From Parundibacterium terreum (GTDB taxonomy: Bacteria > Pseudomonadota > Gammaproteobacteria > Burkholderiales > Burkholderiaceae_D): a stretch of DNA of 64,000 bases. Where the stretch lies: positions 310,316 to 374,315 of the forward strand of contig NZ_BMED01000001.1 of the NCBI RefSeq assembly GCF_014636315.1, written 5' to 3'. Below are positions 44,671 to 53,303 of this stretch, piece by piece. The notes below the pieces were generated by a model. The model was not told the origin of the DNA, ran no database searches, and saw nothing but the letters and a program-made list of their open reading frames with translations. Position numbers and translations under genes: made by a program. Within the stretch, counting starts at the first letter, position 1. Each line of letters starts with the position of its first letter.

Positions 44671-45909
44671 TCAGGCAGCAAACAAATGAAGACCTGAGCC
44701 GGTTTGCGGCATTGCAGGAAAGACTTGCGCCAGGTGATTGTCCGGCAAGCGCAGATGCCTCTCGCAGACCTGCGCCAATACGGAGCGGAAATCGGTGGTC
44801 ACCGGCACATCCCGCCCCTCGTACAATTGTGCATTGGCGAGGCCGCGCCAGTCTCCATAGACTTTGCCGCCGGCGATATTGCCACCCAGGACCCACATCA
44901 CGTTGCCATGCCCGTGGTCGGTGCCGCCATTGCCGTTTTGCTTTACGGTACGGCCAAATTCCGACATCACTACTATCGTGGTGTCGTCAAACATGGGGCC
45001 AAGCTTGCGGGCCAGAATGGCCAAGCCCTGCCCCAGCGGGCTGAGTCTGTTGGCTAGCTGGCCTTTTGCCGAACCCTGGTTGGCATGCGTATCCCAACCG
45101 CCCAGTGCCATGAAGGCTATCTGTATCTTGGGGTCGTTGCGCATCAATGTTGCCAGCCGCGACGCATCGTCGGGGAATCCATTTGGTAGTGGAGCGCCGC
45201 CGTTTGCCATCTGCATTTCATTGTCCATCGACGCCGACATCATCTCTTTATGGGCTGACTTTGAGTCTTCAAAGGCGCGCGCATACTTTTCATTGCCCTG
45301 ATATAGCTGATCAAAGGCGCTACCCACCTGCGGCCTGTCCAGCACATTGGCCCGGGTACCCGCTGCGCCTGCGGCAAGATTGGTCGCAGGCGCGCTGCCG
45401 GTCAGAATGCGCGGCATCACAGGGCCTATGCTGATGGCACGGGTTGGCGTCAGGGTGCCGGGTAAATTACCCAGTAGGCGGTTCATCCAGCCATCCTGCG
45501 TGCTCTTGCGGCCGGGAGTGGCCGACTCCAGATAGTCTTGCGCATCAAAATGTGAACGCGTTGCATCGGGAGAGCCGCTGGCATGCACGAAGGCCAGTTT
45601 CTTTTGCTGCCACAAGGGCTGCAAATCGACCAGCGCCGGATGCATGCCGAAATACCCATCCAGGTCCAATGCACCATTGTCCTGCCCGGGTCTGCCCAGC
45701 GCGATCGTCGGACGCAAGCGCAGGTAGTCGGCATCGCCATAGGGCGCCACGACGTTCAAGCCATCTACGGCGCCGCGCAGCATGATGACAATCATTTTTT
45801 TGCCGTTGTCGGCAGTTTCCGTATTACTGATTGCCCAGGCCTGGCGGCCCACCGGTGTCGCCAGCCCCGCTCCGACCGCGCATGACAACAAGAAATTTCT
45901 GCGTTTCAT
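44671..45909 (-). CDS. DUF1501 family exported protein (Tat signal)
   Basis: The 412-residue protein has a twin-arginine-like signal MKRRNFLLSCAVGAGLATP. The body is an alkaline-phosphatase/sulfatase-like DUF1501 domain: VIMLRGAVDGLNVVAPYGDADYLRLRP near the start, HFDAQDYLESATPG, GGWDTHANQGS, and SEFGRTVKQNGNGGTDHGHGN with metal-ligand-like Asp/His. It follows the DUF1800 gene after 18 bases, and the two form the usual pair, found in many bacteria and of unknown function; they are suspected to handle envelope or secreted components. Confidence 0.87.
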   Translation of the reverse strand: MKRRNFLLSCAVGAGLATPVGRQAWAISNTETADNGKKMIVIMLRGAVDGLNVVAPYGDADYLRLRPTIALGRPGQDNGALDLDGYFGMHPALVDLQPLWQQKKLAFVHASGSPDATRSHFDAQDYLESATPGRKSTQDGWMNRLLGNLPGTLTPTRAISIGPVMPRILTGSAPATNLAAGAAGTRANVLDRPQVGSAFDQLYQGNEKYARAFEDSKSAHKEMMSASMDNEMQMANGGAPLPNGFPDDASRLATLMRNDPKIQIAFMALGGWDTHANQGSAKGQLANRLSPLGQGLAILARKLGPMFDDTTIVVMSEFGRTVKQNGNGGTDHGHGNVMWVLGGNIAGGKVYGDWRGLANAQLYEGRDVPVTTDFRSVLAQVCERHLRLPDNHLAQVFPAMPQTGSGLHLFAA

Positions 45910-45927
45910 CTTATTTCTCCAGGAAAA

Positions 45928-47529
45928 TCAGTGTTGCATGAAGTCAGGACTACCCAGCAGCATCGCGGCCCGCAAAGCTTCAGGGTTATTGGCAATGACG
46001 TCGCGCGTGCGGGTGGAAATCACCGTCCCTAAGGCTGCCATCAAATTTTGCGAATTCAGCGGCGGCATTGCTTGTGCATTCGGCTTGTCCGGCCCATCTG
46101 CCTGTTTTTCCAGTTGGCGCTTGCCCATCTTGTCACCTTCATCCACTGCCTTGTTCAAAGGCAGGCGGCCGGTTGCCATTGCGGTAGCGAAATTGATGCG
46201 GCGGGTCAGCGCATCCGGGTTCATCCACGCGGCCTCGGTGTTCTTGTAGCCGTCGGGAGTTTGGCATCCATACAAAGGCATGCCAAGCTGGGACAACGTG
46301 CCCAGCAAAGGCCGGATGTTGGTCACCGGCATTTCAGCAGCACGCGCAGCTGAAATGACGAATTGATAAGGAGTTTTGTATTTGGCGGCGAGTACGCTGT
46401 CATCCATGAACTCAGGGCTCTTGAACAGCGTCTCCAGTACGGCACGTATATTGCCGCCGGACTCCAGGTAGCGCTTGGACATCCTGTCCACCAGCGCAGC
46501 GGGAGGATTGTCCTGCACAAAGTATTGCGCCAATTGATAACTCAGATGGTGCGCAGTGGCAGGGTGCATGGCCAGCACATCCAGTGCGAACTCGCCCTCG
46601 CGCTGGCCCTGGGCGTTTATGTGCCTGCCCATCCACTCTTTGCTGCCATTGTCGTGCCGGTCTGCATCAAACTGGAAAGTGCGATTATTGCGTATCAGAT
46701 CTCGCGGTTCGAAAGTCCAGCCGGTCAGCATGCGGGCCAGTTCAGTCACGTCTTTCTGGGTGTAGCCGCCATCCACACCCAGGGTGTGCAGTTCCATCAC
46801 TTCGCGCGCAAAATTTTCGTTCAGGCCATTGGCTTTTGCCTTCACTCCCTGCGCAGCGTTCCTGCGAAATCCACGGGGCTGATAATCGGCCGACGTAGAC
46901 AGCCAGTTGTCCAGATAGAACAGCATCGCCGGGTGCTTGGCGGTAGCGCCCAGCAAGTCACGGAAATTGCCGAAGACGTAAGGACGTATCGCATCTCTTT
47001 CATAACTGGCGACCAATGCCCTGTCCAGGCCCTTGCCGGAAAAAACATTGAAATGGTTGAACCAGAAGTCCACCATGACCTCTTCCAGCTGGCGCGGGCT
47101 GTCTATTGCGCGTGCAATGCGCGCCTCTGCGGTTTGCTCCACGATGCGGCCTATCAGTTCACGGCGCTTTTTCTTGGCTTCGTCGCTGTCATCCTTGGTC
47201 AGCTTGAGCGCAGCCTGGTATTCATACAGTACCTGCCCGGCGCTTTCATCCTGCACATCCAAAGCTTTCAGCCGACTGTTCAAGCTAGCGGGCAAAGGAA
47301 GGGAGGACGGATTCAATTGCTGCTGGATGTAGCGGTCCACGCCCATTTGCTGCACACGTTGTATATCACCGGGCTTGGGTCCGTAGCCAAGGCGATTAAG
47401 AACATGTACAGCTTGTTGTTCAGGAGTTAATTCCGCTGCTTGGGATGGCAAAGCAGTGACGGCAGCAATGCTGCTGACGGTACCAACAGCACCGATAAGT
47501 GCAAGGATCCGCCTGGTGGCGAGCTTCAT
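45928..47529 (-). CDS. DUF1800 family exported protein
   Basis: The 533-residue protein has a signal peptide (MKLATRRILALIGAVGTVSS...ALPSQA). DUF1800 features are AVHVLNRLGYGPKPGDIQRVQQMG at the mature start, MVDFWFNHFNVFSGKGLDRA, REVMELHTLGVDGGYTQKDV, and the C-terminal NPEALRAAMLLGSPDFMQH. It is the first gene of the two-gene unit with the DUF1501 gene. No catalytic site is known for the family. Position next to the oxidase cluster may be accidental. Confidence 0.87.
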   Translation of the reverse strand: MKLATRRILALIGAVGTVSSIAAVTALPSQAAELTPEQQAVHVLNRLGYGPKPGDIQRVQQMGVDRYIQQQLNPSSLPLPASLNSRLKALDVQDESAGQVLYEYQAALKLTKDDSDEAKKKRRELIGRIVEQTAEARIARAIDSPRQLEEVMVDFWFNHFNVFSGKGLDRALVASYERDAIRPYVFGNFRDLLGATAKHPAMLFYLDNWLSTSADYQPRGFRRNAAQGVKAKANGLNENFAREVMELHTLGVDGGYTQKDVTELARMLTGWTFEPRDLIRNNRTFQFDADRHDNGSKEWMGRHINAQGQREGEFALDVLAMHPATAHHLSYQLAQYFVQDNPPAALVDRMSKRYLESGGNIRAVLETLFKSPEFMDDSVLAAKYKTPYQFVISAARAAEMPVTNIRPLLGTLSQLGMPLYGCQTPDGYKNTEAAWMNPDALTRRINFATAMATGRLPLNKAVDEGDKMGKRQLEKQADGPDKPNAQAMPPLNSQNLMAALGTVISTRTRDVIANNPEALRAAMLLGSPDFMQH

Positions 47530-47694
47530 GATGAGCCTCTGATTATTATTAAAGTAAAACGGCTATGAGAAAAACCATCAACATCGATTCATCAATATCA
47601 ACATCGGAATCGGTTTCTTTCATATTCTGCCGCCGCAAGCCGGCGCACAAGTAACATATGGTAAATAATCAGCCGAATTTGCAACAAGGGATGT

Positions 47695-49209
47695 TTAGTT
47701 GCGTTGCAAAACGACCAGAAAGCCGTACAGATCCGCGCCGTCATCCTGGCGTATGACCCGGCTGTCCATTTTTTTGATGATAAAGCCGTGCCGCTCCGCC
47801 ATTCTTTGCAGGTAAGCCGAAGAATGGGCAAAGCGCAAGCTGGGTCGCAGGACGATCTCTTCCTGTTCAGACTCTTCGACGGAAAATGCAAATAGCCCGT
47901 CGCTGCGCAGCGCTGCGCGTGCCGCCGCAAAAATGCCAGCTAGGTCACCCACATAGACAAATACGTCGGCGGCCAGCACCACATCGCAGCTCTCAGGTTT
48001 GTCGCTCAAGAACTGGTTTATTTCGGCACATGCCAGAGTGTCATACACATTCCTGGCGGCCGCCTGCTGCAGCATGTTCGGCGACAGGTCTACCCCAATC
48101 AGCTTCCGGGAAAACGGCTTCAGCAAGGTTCCGCACAGACCGGTGCCGCAACCGAGGTCGACTATATCCAGCGTTCCCGCGAGACTCGGAGCCTTCAGCC
48201 CTTCCCTCAGCATGTCCACCAGCAAAGCCGGAGTACGGTATTGCAAGCCTTCCAGCAAATGCAGGTCAAAATGCTCTGCATACTGGTCAAACAATTCTTT
48301 CACGTATGAGGCAGGAGAGCTTGCAGGAGCTGCAATGACACCCAGGGCAGCCAAAGCATAGTCAACCTGTTCGGCATCCGCGCCCTGCTCACGTGCATGC
48401 AGGTAGGCAGATTTCGCCTCTTCTGTCCGCCCCAGTGCGCGCAGGCTATTGGCTCGATACAGGTGAGCATTCGCAAAGTCCGGGCGCAGGCGCAGCGCTT
48501 CATCGTAGTTTTCCAGCGCCTGCTGGAAGAGCTGCGATTTTTGCAGTGCCATGCCGCGATTGCACCAGGCATCGGCATATGCAGGGTAAGCTTGTATCAG
48601 CGAGGAATAGGTCGCGATGGCTGCTTCAAAGTCATGCAGCGCATGCTGTGCGATACCGAGGTTATTGCAGGCGTCGGCAAACGCCGGATTCAGCCGCAAG
48701 GCATGCTGGTAAGCCGCAATTGCTGCTTCGTTACGGCCTAACTTGTGCAGGACGATGCCCTGGTTATTATAGGCTTCGGCATAATCCGGTTTCAGCGCTA
48801 TCGCCTGCCGGTAGTCTTCCAAAGCTTCTTCATAGCGCGACAGATTGCGCAGTGCATTGCCGCGGTTATTCAGCGCCAGTACGTAATCAGGCTTGATATG
48901 TAGCGCCTTGTCGTAGCTGGCCAGCGCCTCTTCCGGCCGCTGCAGATCCTGCAGAACCGCACCGGCATTGCAATAGGCTGCTGCCTGGTTGGGGTTGATC
49001 TGTATGGCCCTGCTGATCAGATCCAGAGCCAGTTCCGAGCGTCCGGTTTGCCGGGCCAGCACACCTAATAGATGCATCGCATCAAAATTGGATGCATCCA
49101 TTTGCAGCACCTGCAAGTACAGGCTCTCAGCATGGCCGTATTTGCCCTGCTGCTGCAAGCCGACCGCCTGCTGTAATAAAGAAGTAATTCGTGCCGTATC
49201 CAAATGCAT
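47695..49209 (-). CDS. TPR protein fused to SAM-dependent methyltransferase
   Basis: The 504-residue cytoplasmic protein starts at ATG 49209 (GTG precedes). Residues about 8-290 are eight or more TPR repeats of 34 residues (AYCNAGAVLQDLQRPEEALASYDKALHIKPDY and similar), with the Pro at the end of each repeat. Residues about 340-500 are a class I methyltransferase domain with motif I VDLGCGTGLCG, motif II LIGVDLSPNM, and motif IV VVLAADVFVYVG. TPR repeats probably hold a protein substrate or complex. Similar fusions are annotated as predicted methyltransferases; the target is unknown. It stands alone with no operon partner. Confidence 0.85.
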   Translation of the reverse strand: MHLDTARITSLLQQAVGLQQQGKYGHAESLYLQVLQMDASNFDAMHLLGVLARQTGRSELALDLISRAIQINPNQAAAYCNAGAVLQDLQRPEEALASYDKALHIKPDYVLALNNRGNALRNLSRYEEALEDYRQAIALKPDYAEAYNNQGIVLHKLGRNEAAIAAYQHALRLNPAFADACNNLGIAQHALHDFEAAIATYSSLIQAYPAYADAWCNRGMALQKSQLFQQALENYDEALRLRPDFANAHLYRANSLRALGRTEEAKSAYLHAREQGADAEQVDYALAALGVIAAPASSPASYVKELFDQYAEHFDLHLLEGLQYRTPALLVDMLREGLKAPSLAGTLDIVDLGCGTGLCGTLLKPFSRKLIGVDLSPNMLQQAAARNVYDTLACAEINQFLSDKPESCDVVLAADVFVYVGDLAGIFAAARAALRSDGLFAFSVEESEQEEIVLRPSLRFAHSSAYLQRMAERHGFIIKKMDSRVIRQDDGADLYGFLVVLQRN

Positions 49210-49389
49210 CACCCGCGCGTAAAGACCGCATCTTACTAGAGGACGGATGAACTTGACAGCCTGGCGGGAATCGGTAAAAGTGTTGCATACAGTTCAATGG
49301 CAAATCAATAACTTCGTAAGCGTCGGGCCAATGAAGAACGGCGGCCGAGATCGCATTTCCTGCCATGGACGATTACCCGGAAAAGGCAT

Positions 49390-50601
49390 ATGCAAGCATT
49401 GAAGTCCTTTGATCTGCGCGAGTTGCCGGCAGATTTTTACGAAGATCCCTACCCGTACTACGCGGCGCTACGCGAGCATGAGCCGGTCAGGCCTATGCCG
49501 GACGGCTCTTTCCTGTTGACCCGGTATGCGGATATCCAGGCGGTCTATAAAGACACTAAAACCTTCAGCTCCGACAAAAAAATAGAGTTCAAACCGCGTT
49601 ATGGCGATTCGCTGCTGTACCAGCATCACACCACCAGCCTGGTATTCAATGATCCGCCTTTGCATACGCGCGTACGGAGGCTGATCATGGGCGGCCTGAC
49701 GCCTGCGGCAATGGCAGAGACAGAACCCGGGCTGGTGACATTGGTAGGTGATCTGCTGGATCGGATGGAACACAAACAGGACGTTGATCTGATCACCGAT
49801 TTTGCGTCCGCCATACCGGTTGAGATCATCGGTAACTTGCTTGGTGTGCCGCATCACGAACGTGAACCTCTGCGCGCCTGGTCGCTTGCGATCCTGGGCG
49901 CGCTGGAGCCGAGCATTACGCCGGAGTTCTTTGACTACGCCAATCGCAGCCTGAGCGATTTTCTCGACTATCTGAAAGTCCTCGTCGCAGAGCGCCGGCT
50001 GTACCCCGGCGATCCGCACAAGGATATGCTGACCCGCCTGATACAGGGCGAAGCCGATGGTGAAAAACTGACCGAGCAGGAATTGCTGCAAAACTGTGTC
50101 TTCCTGCTCAATGCCGGCCACGAAACGACAACCAATCTGATCGGCAATGGCTTGTATGCGCTGCTGGAGTGGCCGCAGGAAAAACAAAGATTACTGGCGA
50201 CCCCTGCCTTAATCCATACTGCGATAGAAGAATTCCTGCGCTTTGAAAGCTCCAACCAGCTCGGCAATCGCATCACGACGGCGGCCACCGTCATTGGCGG
50301 CGTTGAAATTCCTGCCGGCAGCAGGATTAGCGTCTGCATAGGCGCTGCCAACCGTGACTCTGCGCACTTCCCTGATCCTGATACCCTGGATATATCGCGC
50401 TCGCCGAACCGCCACCTGGCTTTTGCGTCCGGCATACACCAATGCGCCGGCATGTTCCTGGCAAGGCTGGAAGCCCGCGTCGCCATAGCTGCCTTCCTGG
50501 CACGCTTTCCGCACTACACCTTAGCGGGCAAAGCCGTTCGCGGCGGACGAGCCCGTTTCCGCGGTTTCCTGTCCATCCCTTGCAGACTCAAACCTGATTA
50601 A
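49390..50601 (+). CDS. Cytochrome P450
   Basis: The 403-residue soluble monooxygenase has all P450 landmarks: the I-helix oxygen-activation AGHETTT, the ExxR pair in EEFLRFESS, and the heme loop FASGIHQCAGMFLAR with the thiolate Cys. It has Ala where most P450 enzymes have Gly as second residue of the loop. The N-terminus LRELPADFYEDPYPYYAALREHEPV is typical of bacterial class I enzymes. No ferredoxin or reductase is adjacent, so redox partners come from elsewhere. A gene for a periplasmic binding protein follows after 43 bases. Confidence 0.93.
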   Translation: MQALKSFDLRELPADFYEDPYPYYAALREHEPVRPMPDGSFLLTRYADIQAVYKDTKTFSSDKKIEFKPRYGDSLLYQHHTTSLVFNDPPLHTRVRRLIMGGLTPAAMAETEPGLVTLVGDLLDRMEHKQDVDLITDFASAIPVEIIGNLLGVPHHEREPLRAWSLAILGALEPSITPEFFDYANRSLSDFLDYLKVLVAERRLYPGDPHKDMLTRLIQGEADGEKLTEQELLQNCVFLLNAGHETTTNLIGNGLYALLEWPQEKQRLLATPALIHTAIEEFLRFESSNQLGNRITTAATVIGGVEIPAGSRISVCIGAANRDSAHFPDPDTLDISRSPNRHLAFASGIHQCAGMFLARLEARVAIAAFLARFPHYTLAGKAVRGGRARFRGFLSIPCRLKPD

Positions 50602-50644
50602 AATCAAAATACAAAGCCAACAATAAAACCAAGCCGGAGACTCC

Positions 50645-51820
50645 ATGCAAGCGAACACTCAAACAATTTCCATAAAATACCGCGATATCGCGATTACCGC
50701 TTTGCTGGCATTTTTCTGTGTCGGCGCGCAAGCGCAGATCCGCATAGGCGTGACCATTTCATCCACTGGCCCCGCAGCATCGCTGGGCATCCCCGAGAAA
50801 AACGCCATTGCGATGCTGCCCAAGGAAATCGCAGGCAACAAGGTGGAATATATCGTGCTGGATGACGCGTCGGATACTACGCAGACGGTGACCAATACCC
50901 GCAAGCTGATCTCGGAAGAAAAAGTCGATGCCATCATAGGCTCAACGACAACACCGAATTCGCTGGCCATGCTACCGGTCTTGGGCGAAGGAAAAACCGC
51001 CGCCATCAGCCTGGCATCGAGCAACCGCATCATAGAACCCATGGATGCCAATCGTGCGTGGATGTTCAAGACGCCACAAACAGATACGATGATGGCAATC
51101 GCCATCGCCGAGGACATGAGCCGGGCTGGCGTAAAAAGCATGGGCTTTATCGGTTTTTCGGATGCGCTGGGAGAAGCCTTCCTGGCGGAGGTCAGCAAGT
51201 ATGCTGAATTGAAGAAGATCAAGGTCGCCGTCGTTGAGCGTTATAGCCGCAATGATAGCAGCGTGGTCGGTCAGGTGCTGAAACTGATGTCGGCCAATCC
51301 GGATGCTATCGTCGTCGGCGCCTCCGGCACTCCGGCAGCACTGCCGCCCAAGACCCTGGTAGAACGTGGCTATAAAGGCCGCATCTATCATAATCATGGG
51401 GTCGCCAACAGTGATTTCCTACGCGTCTGCGGCAAGGATTGCGAATTGACCTTCCTGCCGACCGGCCCAGTCATGGTCGCGAAACAGTTGCCGGACTCCA
51501 GCCCGGTTAAAAAAGCGGCACTGGATTTTTCCAATAAGTTTGAAGCTGCTTATGGCGCCGGCAGCCTGGCCGCTTTCGCATCCTATGCATGGGATGCAGG
51601 CTTGCTGCTGCAGAATACGATACCGCTTGCGCTGAAGCGGGCCAAACCGGGCACGCTGGAGTTCCGCGCGGCCTTGCGCGATGCGCTGGAAAATATCAAG
51701 GGCCTGCCCACCACAAACGGAGTGGTCAATATGAGCAAGAACGACCACCTGGGGCTGGACCAGAGGGCGCGCGTGATGGTGCAGATCAAGAATGGCAAGT
51801 GGAGCTATTTTTCTGAATAG
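50645..51820 (+). CDS. LivK-like ABC transporter substrate-binding protein (second orphan)
   Basis: The 391-residue periplasmic protein has a signal peptide ending near GAQA. It is a paralogue of the protein encoded at 20810-21961: shared blocks include LDDASD, GSTxTP, GFSDAxGEA, and RGYKGxIY. Type I binding proteins of this branch bind amino acids or aromatic acids. The ribosome binding site is CCGGAGA just upstream. No permease or ATPase gene is near. It sits between the P450 and VOC genes with small gaps (43 and 72 bases), consistent with one operon. The mature part has a Cys pair (RVCGKDCE) not seen in the paralogue. Confidence 0.88.
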   Translation: MQANTQTISIKYRDIAITALLAFFCVGAQAQIRIGVTISSTGPAASLGIPEKNAIAMLPKEIAGNKVEYIVLDDASDTTQTVTNTRKLISEEKVDAIIGSTTTPNSLAMLPVLGEGKTAAISLASSNRIIEPMDANRAWMFKTPQTDTMMAIAIAEDMSRAGVKSMGFIGFSDALGEAFLAEVSKYAELKKIKVAVVERYSRNDSSVVGQVLKLMSANPDAIVVGASGTPAALPPKTLVERGYKGRIYHNHGVANSDFLRVCGKDCELTFLPTGPVMVAKQLPDSSPVKKAALDFSNKFEAAYGAGSLAAFASYAWDAGLLLQNTIPLALKRAKPGTLEFRAALRDALENIKGLPTTNGVVNMSKNDHLGLDQRARVMVQIKNGKWSYFSE

Positions 51821-51892
51821 GGTCGGCCTTGGCGGTAGCCAAGCCAGGCTCAGGCATCTGCGCTACACTTAAATTTTATTGTACGGTTCAGC

Positions 51893-52306
51893 ATGATACA
51901 AATACGCGAAATCGACCACCTGGTCTTGCGGGTCAAGGACCAGAACAAAATGATTCAATTCTATTGTGAGGCACTGGGTTGCCGCATAGAGCGCCGCCAG
52001 GATGAAATCGGCCTGGTCCAGCTGCGTGCCGGCAGTTCGCTGCTGGATTTGGTCACCATAGACGGCAAACTGGGTAGACCCGGCGGTGCCGCGCCAGGCA
52101 AGGAAGGCCGCAACATGGACCATTTCTGCTTCCGCATTGAAGCCTATGATGAGGACGCAATACGCTCGCATCTCGCCCGCTTCGGCGTTGAACTCGGCGA
52201 TGTGGGGTCGCGTTATGGCGCCGAGGGAGAAGGCCCCTCCATCTACATCAATGACCCGGAAGGAAATACGGTGGAACTGAAGGGAGCTCCCTGGCCCGCG
52301 AATTAA
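51893..52306 (+). CDS. VOC family protein (glyoxalase/dioxygenase fold)
   Basis: The 137-residue protein has the paired beta-alpha-beta-beta-beta modules of the vicinal oxygen chelate fold. Possible metal ligands are His in IDHLVLRV, His in NMDHFCFRIE, and the Glu in EGNTVELKG, which matches the His-His-Glu pattern of metal-binding members such as glyoxalase I, fosfomycin resistance proteins and some dioxygenases. The N-terminal DHLVLRVKDQNKMIQFY is characteristic. It is the last gene of the P450/binding-protein group. The function could be degradation of the P450 product, which is inference. Confidence 0.82.
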   Translation: MIQIREIDHLVLRVKDQNKMIQFYCEALGCRIERRQDEIGLVQLRAGSSLLDLVTIDGKLGRPGGAAPGKEGRNMDHFCFRIEAYDEDAIRSHLARFGVELGDVGSRYGAEGEGPSIYINDPEGNTVELKGAPWPAN

Positions 52307-52404
52307 ACTGCAGCCTGGCCTAAAAAGATGCCGTGCGACAGTGCGGGCCTGGGGACCTTCAGTTCTACCCGTTTAGATAATCTGGCCAACCATCTTGCCA
52401 ACCC

Positions 52405-52959
52405 TCAGAACTGGGCGGAACCGCCGCCTCCGCCTATACTGCCGCCCATGCCGCCCTTCCTTCCGCCGCCGCGTTTCGGCGCATCGCCACCGGATTTTTC
52501 ATGATTTATTTGGGGGCCATCCGTCTGGCGGCGCAATTGCTCAGCCAGGAAGCCCTGTGCGATCTGCCGCTGATTATCATCCAGCGCGTCATTCACGGTC
52601 AGCCATAGCTCTCTCAACTGCCGCGCTTCCTGCTCGGACATGTCTTCTTCTGCATCGACTAGTCTTGCCATATCGCGCAGTTCGCCGCCACTTTGATCCA
52701 TCCTCTGCCCTATTTCAGCCTGTAAGCGATCACGACGGAGTTCTCGGGTGTGCAGGATATTATTGGTCTTGGCCTCGGTCTGCTGCCACAAAGTCTGTTG
52801 ATTCGGGTTGAGGTTCAGGGCCTTCTTGATTTCTGCCATGCGAGGCACAAGGCTTTCCAGTTTCAGGTCCATGACTGAGACGGCATGCGCCGAACCGGCA
52901 AATGCACAGGCGAGCGCGACTGTAATCGAAGAAATGTATTTGCGTGCGATGAGTTTCAT
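52405..52959 (-). CDS. Spy/CpxP-like periplasmic protein with Gly-rich tail
   Basis: The 184-residue protein has a signal peptide ending in AHA. The mature part is helical with the LTxxQ-like pattern typical of the Spy/CpxP/periplasmic metal-sensor fold (ALNLNPNQQTLWQQTEAKTN and RRDRLQAEIGQRMDQ). The last 30 residues change to Lys/Gly-rich low-complexity sequence (KRGGGRKGGMGGSIGGGGGS). Family members act as periplasmic chaperones or envelope-stress/metal sensors. No regulator gene is adjacent. The nearby PCu(A)C copper chaperone hints at metal handling. Confidence 0.75.
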   Translation of the reverse strand: MKLIARKYISSITVALACAFAGSAHAVSVMDLKLESLVPRMAEIKKALNLNPNQQTLWQQTEAKTNNILHTRELRRDRLQAEIGQRMDQSGGELRDMARLVDAEEDMSEQEARQLRELWLTVNDALDDNQRQIAQGFLAEQLRRQTDGPQINHEKSGGDAPKRGGGRKGGMGGSIGGGGGSAQF

Positions 52960-53053
52960 GGTCCACTTTCGTTGTAGATTGTTGAGGACGCCGCATGCCG
53001 ATCATGAAGATACTGCTCCAGACGGTGAAATGCAGACCCCTACCCGTTCATCC

Positions 53054-53086
53054 AAAAAAAATGCCTACGTAGTATCTACGTAGGCA
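53054..53086 (-). terminator. Strong hairpin with T tract on the minus strand
   Basis: An 11-base-pair perfect stem (TGCCTACGTAG/CTACGTAGGCA) with a three-base loop is followed by eight T residues on the minus strand, as in an intrinsic terminator. It points to a minus-strand transcript ending here, between the PCu(A)C and Spy-like genes. A second perfect hairpin (CTCACTG/CAGTGAG) lies at 53089-53105. Confidence 0.7.
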
Positions 53087-53120
53087 AACTCACTGTCGCA
53101 GTGAGATGAAGGAGCATGCA

Positions 53121-53213
53121 ATGAAGCTGTTGACAATATATCTCCGGCCCTTCGTCTCACTGAGGCTTATTACAAATTATTACCAACTGGTACTTGGCGG
53201 ATACAGAGTATAA
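53121..53213 (+). CDS. Possible 30-residue small protein
   Basis: An ATG with a near-ideal AAGGAG six bases upstream opens a 30-codon frame (MKLLTIYLRPFVSLRLITNY and ten more residues, ending GYRV) before TAA. The sequence is hydrophobic and basic, so it could be a small membrane peptide or a leader. Two perfect hairpins lie directly upstream (53062-53105). No known family is recognised, and no promoter is clear. The frame could be chance, so confidence is low. Confidence 0.35.
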   Translation: MKLLTIYLRPFVSLRLITNYYQLVLGGYRV

Positions 53214-53255
53214 GAGAAGCTTTACGCCGGTCTTTACACGAATCTTTACATCCAA

Positions 53256-53280
53256 AGAAAAAGCCGGCTTGAAGCCGGCT
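53256..53280 (-). terminator. Terminator of the PCu(A)C gene
   Basis: AGCCGGC and GCCGGCT pair around a five-base loop; on the minus strand TTTTTCTTT follows. It lies 24 bases after the stop of the PCu(A)C gene. Confidence 0.85.
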
Positions 53281-53303
53281 CGCAAACACCAGATGAAGGG
53301 GGC

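Noticed and set aside
46363..47430. Long plus-strand frame (355 codons) opposite the DUF1800 gene
   Set aside because: It is an antisense shadow of a conserved coding gene; composition shows no signal peptide, helices or domain.
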